From NCBI GenBank assembly GCA_002419385.1, contig DIFZ01000025.1, positions 11,921 through 75,920 of the forward strand: 64,000 bases of DNA, in the 5' to 3' direction. Positions within the stretch are counted from its first letter, which is position 1. Each line of letters begins with the position of its first letter. This document shows positions 51,790 through 59,683 of the stretch, in pieces. A program made the position numbers and the translations under genes. The notes under the pieces were generated by a model. It had not been told where the DNA came from. It was given only the letters and a program-made list of their open reading frames with translations, and ran no database searches. This stretch comes from Geobacter sp. UBA5735. Lineage in GTDB: Bacteria > Desulfobacterota > Desulfuromonadia > Geobacterales > Geobacteraceae.

Positions 51790-53328
51790 TCATGGTGCGA
51801 CAAAGTGACTGACGATCGCATCCGCCAATGCCTCAACGGTCGCAACCTGCGGTTCCACAGCCACCGGGAGTCCAATATCACGGCAGGCAGCCGAGGTAAT
51901 GGGGCCGATGGAAGCAACAGCCACTCCTTCCAGCAGATGTATCAGGCGGTTTTCCCCTACCATGGACGCCAGGTTGGCAACCGTTGAAGATGAGGTAAAA
52001 GCTATGCAGTCTATGCGCCGCTCCTCGAGCGCATCAATGACCTCTGCGGGAAGCGCTTCCGGTGTCACGGTCCGATAGCTGACTGGTGCGGAAACGTGCA
52101 TCCCCAAAGTTCCGAGCCCGAGAGCAATGACGTCACGGGCACGCGCCCCCTTCGGGTAGAGCGCCCTCTTCCCGTCCACCGCCATCCCTTTGAACGCCTC
52201 CAGCAAACCCTCGGCATGATAGCCGGAAGGGAGCAGATCAGGCCTGATGCCGTTCGAAGCAAGCTTTTCGGCGGTCTTCGGCCCGACCGCGGCCACCCTG
52301 CAGCGGCCCAGCGCCCGACTGTCCAATCCCAGCGCTTCCAGTCTGTCGAAAAAGAATCCCGCGCCGTTTGCGGAGGTGAAAATCACCCAGTCGAACCCGG
52401 CAAGGGAACGGATTTCCCGGTCAAGGTCGTCGAAGCTTTCCGGCGGCATGATTTCAATGGTCGGGCACTGGTAAACCCGCGCTCCCCGGTCACCGAGCAG
52501 CCTGGCAAAAGGGCCGGCCTGTCCGGCGGTGCGGGTGATCATGATCCCCTTACCGAACAGCGGGCGGCAATCAAACCAGCGGAGCCTCTCCCGCAGGCGC
52601 ACCACCTCGCCGACCACGGTTATGGCCGGAGCCTTGAAGCCTGATTTCCGGGCCTTGTCGCCGATGTCGGCCAGGGTGCCGTCAAGAACTTCCTGCTCGG
52701 GCCTGGTCCCCCAGCGGATGAGTGCGACCGGCGTTTCCGGCGCCCTGCCGTGGGCGATCAGATTCGCCGCGATCTGGGGAAGATTCTTCATCCCCATGTA
52801 GAACACCAGAGTCCCGCTGCCGACGGAAAGCCTTTCCCAGTCAATACCCGAAACCTCCTTGCCGCTGCTCTCATGGCCGGTGACGAAAGCAACCGAGGTG
52901 GTATAATCCCGATGAGTGAGCGGTATTCCCGCATACGCGGCAGCTCCGATGCCTGCCGTTACACCCGGAACGATTTCAAAGGGAATGGCCGCCTCAAACA
53001 GCGCCTCGCATTCCTCCCCCCCGCGGCCGAAAATGAACGGATCCCCTCCCTTGAGACGCGCGACGATCTTTCCCTGCCGTGCTTTCTCAACGAGCATTTC
53101 GTTGATCTGGCTCTGCTCCCGGTTGTGGGCGCCGCCGACCTTGCCGGCATAAACGAGTTCCGCTCCCTGCCTGGCATGATCCAGCAGCCCCTTGTTGGCC
53201 AGGTAGTCATACATGATCACATCTGCCAGCCCGATGCATTCCAGTCCGCGCACCGTAATAAGGCCGGGATCTCCGGGACCGGCACCGATCAGGTAGACAA
53301 AACCATTCTTGTCCATGTGCTTGTTCAT
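51790..53328 (-). CDS. cobA/hemD: Uroporphyrinogen-III methyltransferase / synthase fusion
   Basis: 512 residues in two parts. Residues ~9-245 are SUMT (GAGPGDPGLITVRGLECI; GGDPFIFGRGGEECEAL; PGVTAGIGAAAYAGIPLTHR); ~260-512 are uroporphyrinogen-III synthase (DWVIFTSANGAGFFFDRLE; CIAFTSSSTVANLASMV). The fusion makes uroporphyrinogen III from hydroxymethylbilane and methylates it to precorrin-2. It follows hemC on the same strand after 58 bases. Confidence 0.97.
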   Translation of the reverse strand: MNKHMDKNGFVYLIGAGPGDPGLITVRGLECIGLADVIMYDYLANKGLLDHARQGAELVYAGKVGGAHNREQSQINEMLVEKARQGKIVARLKGGDPFIFGRGGEECEALFEAAIPFEIVPGVTAGIGAAAYAGIPLTHRDYTTSVAFVTGHESSGKEVSGIDWERLSVGSGTLVFYMGMKNLPQIAANLIAHGRAPETPVALIRWGTRPEQEVLDGTLADIGDKARKSGFKAPAITVVGEVVRLRERLRWFDCRPLFGKGIMITRTAGQAGPFARLLGDRGARVYQCPTIEIMPPESFDDLDREIRSLAGFDWVIFTSANGAGFFFDRLEALGLDSRALGRCRVAAVGPKTAEKLASNGIRPDLLPSGYHAEGLLEAFKGMAVDGKRALYPKGARARDVIALGLGTLGMHVSAPVSYRTVTPEALPAEVIDALEERRIDCIAFTSSSTVANLASMVGENRLIHLLEGVAVASIGPITSAACRDIGLPVAVEPQVATVEALADAIVSHFVAP

Positions 53329-53386
53329 AAGTATTTTTTCTCGTAACGATAGTTATTTTTCTGCTTTTCTCGATACCGGTACAGCC

Positions 53387-54319
53387 TTAAATATCCAGCC
53401 GGTATATTTCTCGCAGTATCTCCCGCCCACCCTGGCCCAGGAGCTGATCGGCAAGCTCCGTGCCCAGGATATCAAATCGATCCGCAGGCCCGGCTACGCT
53501 CCCCCTGACCATTTTCCTGCCATCGACCGATCCAATGAACGCAGAAAGCCGCAGAACATCTCCGGCCATTTCACCGTGGGCGGCAACGGGTACCTGGCAC
53601 CCGCCCTCGCACCGCCGGAGGAACGCCCTTTCCGCGCCAACGCAGCGCGCAGTGACCGGGTCGTCGAGGAAGGTAACAGCTTCCCGTATGGCCATGTCAT
53701 TGAGCCGGCACTCAATTCCCAACGCTCCCTGGCCGATAGCGGGAAGTGACAAGCTGACCGGCAGATACTCGGTCACCTGATCTGTGAAACCGAGACGCTT
53801 CAATCCCGCAGCTGCCAGTATCACAACGTCGAGCCTCTCAGACTCCATCTTCCGAATGCGGCTCTCCACGTTGCCGCGGATAGAAACCATCTGCAGATCG
53901 GGCCGAGCAGCCAGCAGCTGCGCCTGTCGGCGAAGCGCGCTCGTCCCTATCCTGGCGCCAGGAGGAAGATCGGAGAACCGTATGCCCCGAGAAATCAGCG
54001 CATCCCTCGGATCCTCCCTTGAGGTAATGCAGACGAGCCCCAAGCCCGGCGGAAATTCTGTCGGCACATCCTTCATGCTGTGGACGGCGATGTCGATTTC
54101 CCCGCGAAGCATGGCCTCCTCGATCTCCTTGACGAACAGGCCTTTCCCCCCGACCTGGGCGAGGGGCACGTCGAGGATCCTGTCGCCGGTGGTTTTGATC
54201 TTCACCAGAGAAACCCGGCAACCCGGCCACATTTCCCTGATCCGCGACCGGACCCATTCCGCCTGCCAGAGCGCAAGCATGCTGCCGCGGGTACCTATGG
54301 TCAGTCGCTTCAACGTCAT
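53387..54319 (-). CDS. hemC: Porphobilinogen deaminase
   Basis: 310 residues: LTIGTRGSMLALWQAEWV, VHSMKDVPTEFPPGL, GTSALRRQAQLLAARPD and the dipyrromethane-cofactor Cys in RRCEGGCQVPVAAHG. It makes hydroxymethylbilane. The ATG overlaps the stop of a 37-codon leader ORF (ATGA), which itself begins with a copy of the first nine hemC codons. A longer frame starting at 54484 merely reads through the duplicated leader and is rejected. Confidence 0.97.
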   Translation of the reverse strand: MTLKRLTIGTRGSMLALWQAEWVRSRIREMWPGCRVSLVKIKTTGDRILDVPLAQVGGKGLFVKEIEEAMLRGEIDIAVHSMKDVPTEFPPGLGLVCITSREDPRDALISRGIRFSDLPPGARIGTSALRRQAQLLAARPDLQMVSIRGNVESRIRKMESERLDVVILAAAGLKRLGFTDQVTEYLPVSLSLPAIGQGALGIECRLNDMAIREAVTFLDDPVTARCVGAERAFLRRCEGGCQVPVAAHGEMAGDVLRLSAFIGSVDGRKMVRGSVAGPADRFDILGTELADQLLGQGGREILREIYRLDI

Positions 54320-54377
54320 GGGTGAATTCTCCAGTGGATATGGCTCCACCGCTTTCCTATAATGAAACCGGCACAAG
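54300..54377. repeat. Imperfect 78-bp duplication, copy A (hemC start region)
   Basis: Contains the hemC ribosome site and first codons. It matches copy B at 54410-54487 in 72 of 78 positions at an offset of 110 bases. Confidence 0.92.
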
Positions 54378-54429
54378 GCACAGGGCACAAGGCACGAGGA
54401 AAACCGATTGTCAGTCGCTTCAACGTCAT
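54316..54429 (-). CDS. 37-residue leader ORF made by the hemC start duplication
   Basis: Starts MTLKRLTIGFPRALC; the first nine residues equal those of HemC, after which the frame runs through heptamer repeats and the copy A leader. GGAG lies nine bases before its ATG, as for hemC. Its TGA overlaps the hemC ATG (ATGA), an arrangement for translational coupling. Whether it is translated is unknown; it could be a degenerate duplicate with no function. Confidence 0.45.
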   Translation of the reverse strand: MTLKRLTIGFPRALCPVPCAGFIIGKRWSHIHWRIHP

Positions 54430-54487
54430 TGGTGGTTTCTCCAGTGGGTATGGCTCCACCGCTTTCCTGCAATGAAACCGGCACAAG
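54410..54487. repeat. Imperfect 78-bp duplication, copy B
   Basis: Second copy of the hemC start region. Between the copies lies a run of four GGCACAA-like heptamers (about 54371-54398). Confidence 0.92.
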
Positions 54488-54515
54488 TCGTCCCTTGAAA
54501 AAAGAGAGGCCCTAC

Positions 54516-54586
54516 CTTTTGCCCTTTGCCCTTTGCCCTTTGCCCTATGCCCTTTGCCCTTTGCCTTTTGCCCTATGCCTATTGCC
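54516..54586. repeat. Heptamer tandem repeat TTTGCCC
   Basis: About ten units of TTTGCCC with variants (TATGCCC, TTTGCCT). It lies between hemA and copy B. Slippage here could change spacing in the hemA-hemC intergenic region. Length is from reading the sequence; unit edges are approximate. Confidence 0.85.
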
Positions 54587-54595
54587 GAGCGTCTT

Positions 54596-55903
54596 TCACT
54601 CATCATTCCCGAGCATCGCTTCATTTTTTTCCGACGCTTCGACCTGCAAGTCGAACAGGCTCCGCAGGGCATCCAGGTAGAGATCGATCCTGTTGCCCTG
54701 GCCAGTATGTTTCAGGACGCTGATGGGAGTGTGGAGCAGCTTGGCAATCATGGCCGCGGTCATGGCCTCGATGCGCTTTTCGTGCTCCGGGGAAATCCCT
54801 TTCCAGGCAACCATGGTCCGCTCCACCTCCGTGCGCACGATCTCGTCGAAGCGGGACCGCAGTGCCACGATGGTCGGAACGACCTCCAGCGAGGAGAGCC
54901 AGGCGAGGAAGCGTCCCGCCTCTTCCGCCACTATTTCCTCGGCCTTCGCCGCCTCTTTCAGACGCTGTTCGCGGTTGGATTCCACGATGTCCTGAAGGTC
55001 ATCGGTGTTGTACAGGTAGACATTCTCCAGTTCGTTCACCTCCGGGTCGACATCCCGCGGCACGGCGATGTCGATGAAAAACATCGGCCGCTGTTTCCTG
55101 CGGCGGACCGCCCCGGCCACGTCCTTCGGCCCGATGATGTAGTGGGAAGCACCGGTGGACGACAGGATGATGTCCGCCTTGTGGAGGTGATCGAAGAGAT
55201 CTTCGAACCGGACTGGCCGGCCGGCCAGTTCCTCCGCCAGCCGGGCTCCGCGCTCGAAGGTGCGGTTGGCGACCAGAACGCTGCGCACACCGTTGCCGAT
55301 GAAGTGTTTCGCAGCCAGTTCGCCCATTTCCCCTGCCCCGATGAGCAGCACGGTTTTGTCCGCGAGGTCCCCGAAAATCTTTTTCGCCAGCTCCACCGCA
55401 GCGAAGGCGATCGAAACCGCCGAGGCGGCTATCCTTGTTTCGGTGCGGACACGCTTGGCAACGAAAAAGGCCTTGTGCAGAAAACGGTTGAGGATCAGGC
55501 CTGAGGTCCCGTATTCAGCCGCATAGCTGTAGGCAGCCTTTACCTGGCCGAGGATCTGGGATTCGCCGACCACCAGCGAGTCCAGGCTGGCAGCGACACG
55601 GAACACGTGGCGGATGGCGTTTTCGCCGTGATAGCCGTACAGATGCTGTGCCACCTCCTCATAGGGCAGTTCGTGCCATTCGGCGAGGAACCGTTTGATC
55701 CTGGCAATCCCGCCGGCGATATCGCGGGTAACGGCATACACCTCAACCCTGTTGCAGGTGGACAGGAGTATCCCTTCACGGATATCCGGCAGTGCGACCA
55801 GTCCGCGCAGGGGCTTCTCTATACGGTTCGGGTCGAAAGCAAGCTTCTCCCGGGTCTCTATTGATGCGGTATGGTGGGACAGCCCCACAACGATAATGTT
55901 CAT
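54596..55903 (-). CDS. hemA: Glutamyl-tRNA reductase
   Basis: 435 residues: catalytic Cys in LSTCNRVEVYAVTRD, GESQILGQVKAAYSYA, NADPH-binding GAGEMGELAAKHF and the C-terminal dimerisation helix. It makes glutamate-1-semialdehyde, the first committed step of tetrapyrrole synthesis. Upstream ccsA ends ten bases before it. Confidence 0.97.
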   Translation of the reverse strand: MNIIVVGLSHHTASIETREKLAFDPNRIEKPLRGLVALPDIREGILLSTCNRVEVYAVTRDIAGGIARIKRFLAEWHELPYEEVAQHLYGYHGENAIRHVFRVAASLDSLVVGESQILGQVKAAYSYAAEYGTSGLILNRFLHKAFFVAKRVRTETRIAASAVSIAFAAVELAKKIFGDLADKTVLLIGAGEMGELAAKHFIGNGVRSVLVANRTFERGARLAEELAGRPVRFEDLFDHLHKADIILSSTGASHYIIGPKDVAGAVRRRKQRPMFFIDIAVPRDVDPEVNELENVYLYNTDDLQDIVESNREQRLKEAAKAEEIVAEEAGRFLAWLSSLEVVPTIVALRSRFDEIVRTEVERTMVAWKGISPEHEKRIEAMTAAMIAKLLHTPISVLKHTGQGNRIDLYLDALRSLFDLQVEASEKNEAMLGNDE

Positions 55904-55912
55904 GAGCTCGAT

Positions 55913-56728
55913 TTACCGGTAGCTGTGAAGGCCGGGCAGCCAGAGGTTCACGCCGACGAAGGTGAACAGGATAAAACCGAAGCCGACGATGGCCAGAACC
56001 GCCGCCCTCCTCCCCCGCCAGCCGATGGTGAGCCTGCCGTGAAGGAGCGCCGCATAGATGAACCAGGTTATGAGCGACCAGGTCTCTTTCGGGTCCCAGC
56101 TCCAGTAGGCTCCCCAAGCAGACTCCGCCCAGATCGCGCCTGAAATTATGGCGATGGTCAGCAGGGGGAACCCTATGGTGAGGCACCGGTAGTTAATGTC
56201 GTCCAGGGTATCCAGCGAAGGAAGCCTGCGGTAGAGGGCTCCCAGTTTCTTTTTTTTCAGGTAACGCTCCTGGAGCAGGTACATGATCCCCGCACAGCAG
56301 GCAACCGCAAATGCCGCATACCCGCCGAAGGCAATGATGGTGTGGATCCCGAGCCAGCCGCTCCTGAGAGCGGGGTTGAGGGGCGCAATGGCCGACGGGA
56401 AGGACGCCGAAGCAAGCATTGCCATCATGGCAAGAGGGGTAACGAAGGAACCGAGGAGCGCGACCCGGTATTTTCCGGCCATTGCGAGAAAAAAACCGAC
56501 GATGGCAAGGCTGAAGAACGAAAGAGATTCGTGCATGGTGGTAATGGGAGTATAGCCGGCCTCCAGATATCTGGCTGCAGTAAACAGGCAATGGACGGCA
56601 AAACCCGCCGCCAGTGTCCAGACAGCCGCTTTTCCCCTACTTCCCACAGAACGAAGCAGGAAAACGAGGTAGAAAACGGTAGCGGCACCGTAAAGCACAA
56701 GGACGGCCACATAAAGGACTTCGCTCAT
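55913..56728 (-). CDS. ccsA: CcsA-type cytochrome c assembly protein
   Basis: 271-residue polytopic membrane protein with about eight helices and the heme-handling tryptophan motif WGAYWSWDPKETWS, plus conserved histidines (TTMHESLSFF; LGIHTIIAFGG; ALLHGRL). It works with CcsB/ResB in system II heme attachment. No ccsB is in this window. It overlaps met8 by ATGA. HemX-type naming is an alternative. Confidence 0.92.
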   Translation of the reverse strand: MSEVLYVAVLVLYGAATVFYLVFLLRSVGSRGKAAVWTLAAGFAVHCLFTAARYLEAGYTPITTMHESLSFFSLAIVGFFLAMAGKYRVALLGSFVTPLAMMAMLASASFPSAIAPLNPALRSGWLGIHTIIAFGGYAAFAVACCAGIMYLLQERYLKKKKLGALYRRLPSLDTLDDINYRCLTIGFPLLTIAIISGAIWAESAWGAYWSWDPKETWSLITWFIYAALLHGRLTIGWRGRRAAVLAIVGFGFILFTFVGVNLWLPGLHSYR

Positions 56729-57399
56729 TCAGGATCCCCTATCTCCACGCCCAATTCACGCAGACTGAATCCCGGACCGGCGACTTCACGCAAGAGCCGT
56801 TCGATCTCATCGGCCGGACCGTCGCGCACCAGCAGCGGAAGCCCGCTGTCCACAAGATCCCGCAGTATCTCTTTCACCGCATGGCTGCCCTTCTTCAGCG
56901 CCAGCAGCTTTTCCCTTACCGCGCCCAGGACCAGGAGCGCGGCGCCGTATTCCGGACCATATCTGGCTTCGATCTCCGCCCTGACCGCGTGTGCCATAAT
57001 GGGGCATTTCCCCCCCGTGGAAACCGTCAGGAGGAGATCGCCACGCGCGACGATCGAAGGCGTTGAAAAATCCCCCAGCTCCGGCATGTCGGCGATATTC
57101 GCCAGGATTCTGCGTTCCGCGGCCTCATCTGCCACTTCCCTGCTCACAGCCTTGTCGCCGGTTGCGGCACACACGAGAAAAGCCCCCGTCAGGTCACCGC
57201 GCCGGTAATCCCGGGCCAGATGCTCGATCGCACCATGTGCCGCCAGGGTGCGCAAACCCCGCGAAAGGTCAGGGGCGATGACCATGACTCTTGCACCTGC
57301 TTCCAGCAGGGTGCGGCACTTACGTTCCGCTACGGCGCCTCCCCCGACTATGAGTACCGGCCTGCCGCGGAGGTCTATATTGATCGGATAATATTTCAT
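56725..57399 (-). CDS. Precorrin-2 dehydrogenase / sirohydrochlorin ferrochelatase (Met8/CysG N-type)
   Basis: 224 residues: NAD-binding VGGGAVAERKCRTLLEAGA, ANIADMPELGDFSTPSIV and STGGKCPIMAHAVRAEIE. It oxidises precorrin-2 and may insert iron to make siroheme. The ATG after AGGA is chosen; the open frame continues 74 codons upstream to 57621 but that part is compositionally unlike the family. First gene of the met8-ccsA-hemA-hemC-cobA/hemD group. Confidence 0.93.
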   Translation of the reverse strand: MKYYPINIDLRGRPVLIVGGGAVAERKCRTLLEAGARVMVIAPDLSRGLRTLAAHGAIEHLARDYRRGDLTGAFLVCAATGDKAVSREVADEAAERRILANIADMPELGDFSTPSIVARGDLLLTVSTGGKCPIMAHAVRAEIEARYGPEYGAALLVLGAVREKLLALKKGSHAVKEILRDLVDSGLPLLVRDGPADEIERLLREVAGPGFSLRELGVEIGDPE

Positions 57400-57601
57400 G
57401 GTGGGTGTTCCTGCCGGTGAAATGGGCGCAGCTTTGCTCTCGGGCATGATGCACGACGTTCCCATGAGGCGCTGCAATTCTACCACAGCATCCGGGGTTA
57501 TCGGCAAACGTTTTTTCCTGCGGCAACGGCAGTCATCTCCATCCCGGTAAACCGGCACCGGTTCGGAGGAGCCGAATGCCGGCGGCATGCGGCGTGGCGT
57601 A

Positions 57602-57778
57602 TCAGCAAGCTCCCCGTTCACCTATTCGTTGCCCGACAAGGACGAGCAGCGTATCGATCTCCGCACAGGCCCGCTGCCAATGCTGCATCTCGTGGCCGGC
57701 TTCGAGGTGCCTTTCAAGTGCGCGTAACCGATTGCTGATATCGGAGAGCTCCGAAGTGACGACATGTTCATGTTCCAT
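57602..57778 (-). CDS. Small hypothetical protein, 58 residues
   Basis: Starts MEHEHVVTSELSDISNRLRA after a GGGGGAATCC ribosome site. The body LERHLEAGHEMQHWQRACAE and IDTLLVLVGQRIG form an amphipathic, coiled-coil-like helix pattern. No family recognised. Codon third positions are GC-rich as in neighbouring genes. It lies between met8 and tRNA-Arg. The stretch 57779-58019 around it has no credible gene. Confidence 0.55.
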   Translation of the reverse strand: MEHEHVVTSELSDISNRLRALERHLEAGHEMQHWQRACAEIDTLLVLVGQRIGERGAC

Positions 57779-58019
57779 GGATTCCCCCCTGTGTCTTTCA
57801 GCTCAACGAAAAAATACCAAAGAATTGCTCAGGAGTCTACTTGCTCTCGCACGGAGTTTCATGGAGAGTTCACGACAACCTTCCTCGGCCCCTACGGCCC
57901 TGCCGACCTTCTACAGCGAAGACCTCATGAACGAAGCCGCAAGCGACGAAAGCGTCTTCCGCGACTTACTGCAAAAAGTGGGGTCACATAAAGGAGAAAG
58001 TGGTGTCAGAGAAAGACAG

Positions 58020-58058
58020 GAAACAGGGACTTGAGCTTGTCAGCCAAGCCCCTGTTTT
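58020..58058 (-). terminator. Hairpin after tRNA-Arg
   Basis: On the minus strand AAACAGGGGCTTG pairs with CAAGTCCCTGTTT through a ~12-base loop with one bulge, followed by a T/C-rich stretch. It sits directly after the tRNA 3' end. Confidence 0.6.
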
Positions 58059-58060
58059 GC

Positions 58061-58137
58061 TGGCGCGCCCGGAGGGATTCGAACCCCCGACCAATGGCTT
58101 CGAAGGCCATTGCTCTATCCAGCTGAGCTACGAGCGC
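58061..58137 (-). tRNA. tRNA-Arg (anticodon TCG)
   Basis: 77 bases with encoded CCA. All four stems form: acceptor GCGCTCG with CGGGCGC, D-arm GCTC/GAGC, anticodon stem ATGGC/GCCAT with loop CTTCGAA, and T-loop TTCGAAT. The anticodon UCG reads CGA-family arginine codons. Confidence 0.97.
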
Positions 58138-58324
58138 AGGTACGACCGAGGAATGATTGGTGCAGAATTGTTGAAACCCAGTCCTGGCGCAACTGTATCC
58201 CAACTCCCGGAAAGAAATCAAGCACCATTTCCGGCCGCCAACATGTAATTATTACGTGCGCGTCACCGTTTTCCCGCTATACTTTGGTCATTACATACAA
58301 CCACAACCAAGGAGGAAGACACGC

Positions 58325-58840
58325 ATGATCAGCAAGAAAATGGCCCAGGCCCTGAACAAGCAACTTAACAACGAACTTTACTCAGCCTACCTTTATCTCG
58401 CAATGTCATCCTATACCACCTACATTGGCCTGAAGGGTGCGGCCAACTGGTTCATGGTCCAGTACCAAGAAGAAATGACCCATGCCATGAAATTCTACAA
58501 CTATGTGCACAGCCAGGGGCAGCATGCCCAGCTTGCAGCCATTGCCGTGCCGCCGGCCGAATACGGGACACCCCTATCCATGTTCGAGCAGACCCTGAAG
58601 CACGAGCAGTTCATCACCAAGTGCATCAACGACCTCATGGACCTGGCGGTGAAGGAGAAGGACCACGCAACGCAGATATTCCTCCAGTGGTTTGTCACCG
58701 AGCAGATCGAAGAGGAAGGAAACGACAACGATATCATTGCCAAGCTGAAACTGGTTGGAGACAGCCCGCAGGGGCTCATGATGGTTGACAGAGATCTTGC
58801 GGCAAGGGTTTTCACGCCTCCAGCGGTTGCTGCAGAGTAA
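58325..58840 (+). CDS. ftn: Ferritin (non-heme, FtnA type)
   Basis: 171 residues: four-helix bundle with di-iron ligands in LNNELYSAYLYLAM, YQEEMTHAMKFYNYV and WFVTEQIEEEGND. It oxidises Fe(II) and stores iron as a 24-mer. GGAGG lies upstream of the start; a TATACT -10 box at 58278-58283 has no good -35, which would allow activator control. A longer frame from 58256 is rejected. Confidence 0.96.
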   Translation: MISKKMAQALNKQLNNELYSAYLYLAMSSYTTYIGLKGAANWFMVQYQEEMTHAMKFYNYVHSQGQHAQLAAIAVPPAEYGTPLSMFEQTLKHEQFITKCINDLMDLAVKEKDHATQIFLQWFVTEQIEEEGNDNDIIAKLKLVGDSPQGLMMVDRDLAARVFTPPAVAAE

Positions 58841-58932
58841 ACTCAGCTTCCCGCACCATTGTGGGACGGCGTAAAGATCACGGGTGCGGCACACATCGCC
58901 GGCTGCCCGCTGCACAGGTGCCCCGGTAATAA

Positions 58933-58996
58933 TTGACAATATTTATAGGGTATGTTATTCGGTAAAATAACTAATTCTTACGAATATTGTTGTCAA
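58933..58996 (+). promoter_or_regulatory. cysE promoter with nested inverted repeats
   Basis: TTGACA at 58933 and a TATTCG-like -10 after 17 bases. A perfect inverted repeat GTTATT-N6-AATAAC (58954-58971) covers the -10 region, and TTGACAATATT (58933-58943) is mirrored imperfectly by AATATTGTTGTCAA (58983-58996). This looks like an operator for a dimeric repressor. The rest of 58841-59010 is GC-rich with no gene. Confidence 0.5.
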
Positions 58997-59010
58997 TAAA
59001 TGAGGCCACC

Positions 59011-59682
59011 ATGTTCAGCAGAATGCGGGAAGACATCAAGGCGGTTTTCGAGCGGGACCCGGCGGCACGGAGCACCATGGAGGTGCTTCTCTGCTACCCG
59101 GGTCTCCACGCCGTGTGGCTGCAGAGGGTTTCCCACTGGTTCTGGAAGCATCACCACTTTCTCATGGGCAGGTTCGTGTCACATTTCGCGCGTTTTCTCA
59201 CCGGGATTGAAATCCATCCCGGCGCGACCATCGGCAGACGGGTGTTCATTGACCATGGCATGGGTGTGGTGATCGGCGAGACGGCCGAAATCGGCGACGA
59301 TGTCACCCTCTATCACGGTGTGACACTGGGCGGGGTCAGCCTGGAAAAAGTCAAGCGCCATCCCACCGTGGAAGCCAACGTGGTCATCGGTTCGGGCGCA
59401 AAGGTCCTCGGGCCCTTCACCGTCGGCAAGGGAAGCCGGATCGGCTCCAATTCGGTGGTCATCAAGGAAGTCCCGGCTAACGCAACGGTGGTCGGTGTTC
59501 CGGGACGGATCGTGATGACCGGAGACAAACCCGTGGAGAAAGCCGACCTGGAACACGGCAGGATGCCGGACCCGGAAGCCAAGGCCATTGCCTGCCTGTT
59601 CGACCAGATCAGGGATCTTGAAAAGAAGTACGCCGACCTCGCCCGGGACCACGAAGCCCTGAAGCAACGGCTGGATGCATAA
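59011..59682 (+). CDS. cysE: Serine O-acetyltransferase
   Basis: 223 residues: short N-terminal helical domain, then a left-handed beta-helix with hexapeptide repeats (GIEIHPGATIGRRVFIDHGM; GDDVTLYHGVTLGG; KVLGPFTVGKGSRIGSNSVV). It makes O-acetylserine for cysteine synthesis. The short N-terminus is like Gram-positive and cyanobacterial forms. GAGG lies upstream of the ATG used. mnmA follows after one base. Confidence 0.96.
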   Translation: MFSRMREDIKAVFERDPAARSTMEVLLCYPGLHAVWLQRVSHWFWKHHHFLMGRFVSHFARFLTGIEIHPGATIGRRVFIDHGMGVVIGETAEIGDDVTLYHGVTLGGVSLEKVKRHPTVEANVVIGSGAKVLGPFTVGKGSRIGSNSVVIKEVPANATVVGVPGRIVMTGDKPVEKADLEHGRMPDPEAKAIACLFDQIRDLEKKYADLARDHEALKQRLDA

Positions 59683-59683
59683 G

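Noticed and set aside
53387..54484. Longer hemC frame (365 codons)
   Set aside because: The extra 55 codons translate the duplicated leader in a frame unrelated to HemC; family alignment starts at the ATG at 54319.
57576..58034. 152-codon plus-strand frame before tRNA-Arg
   Set aside because: Cys/Ser/Arg-rich noise-like translation, no ribosome site, overlaps the better-supported 58-residue minus-strand gene.
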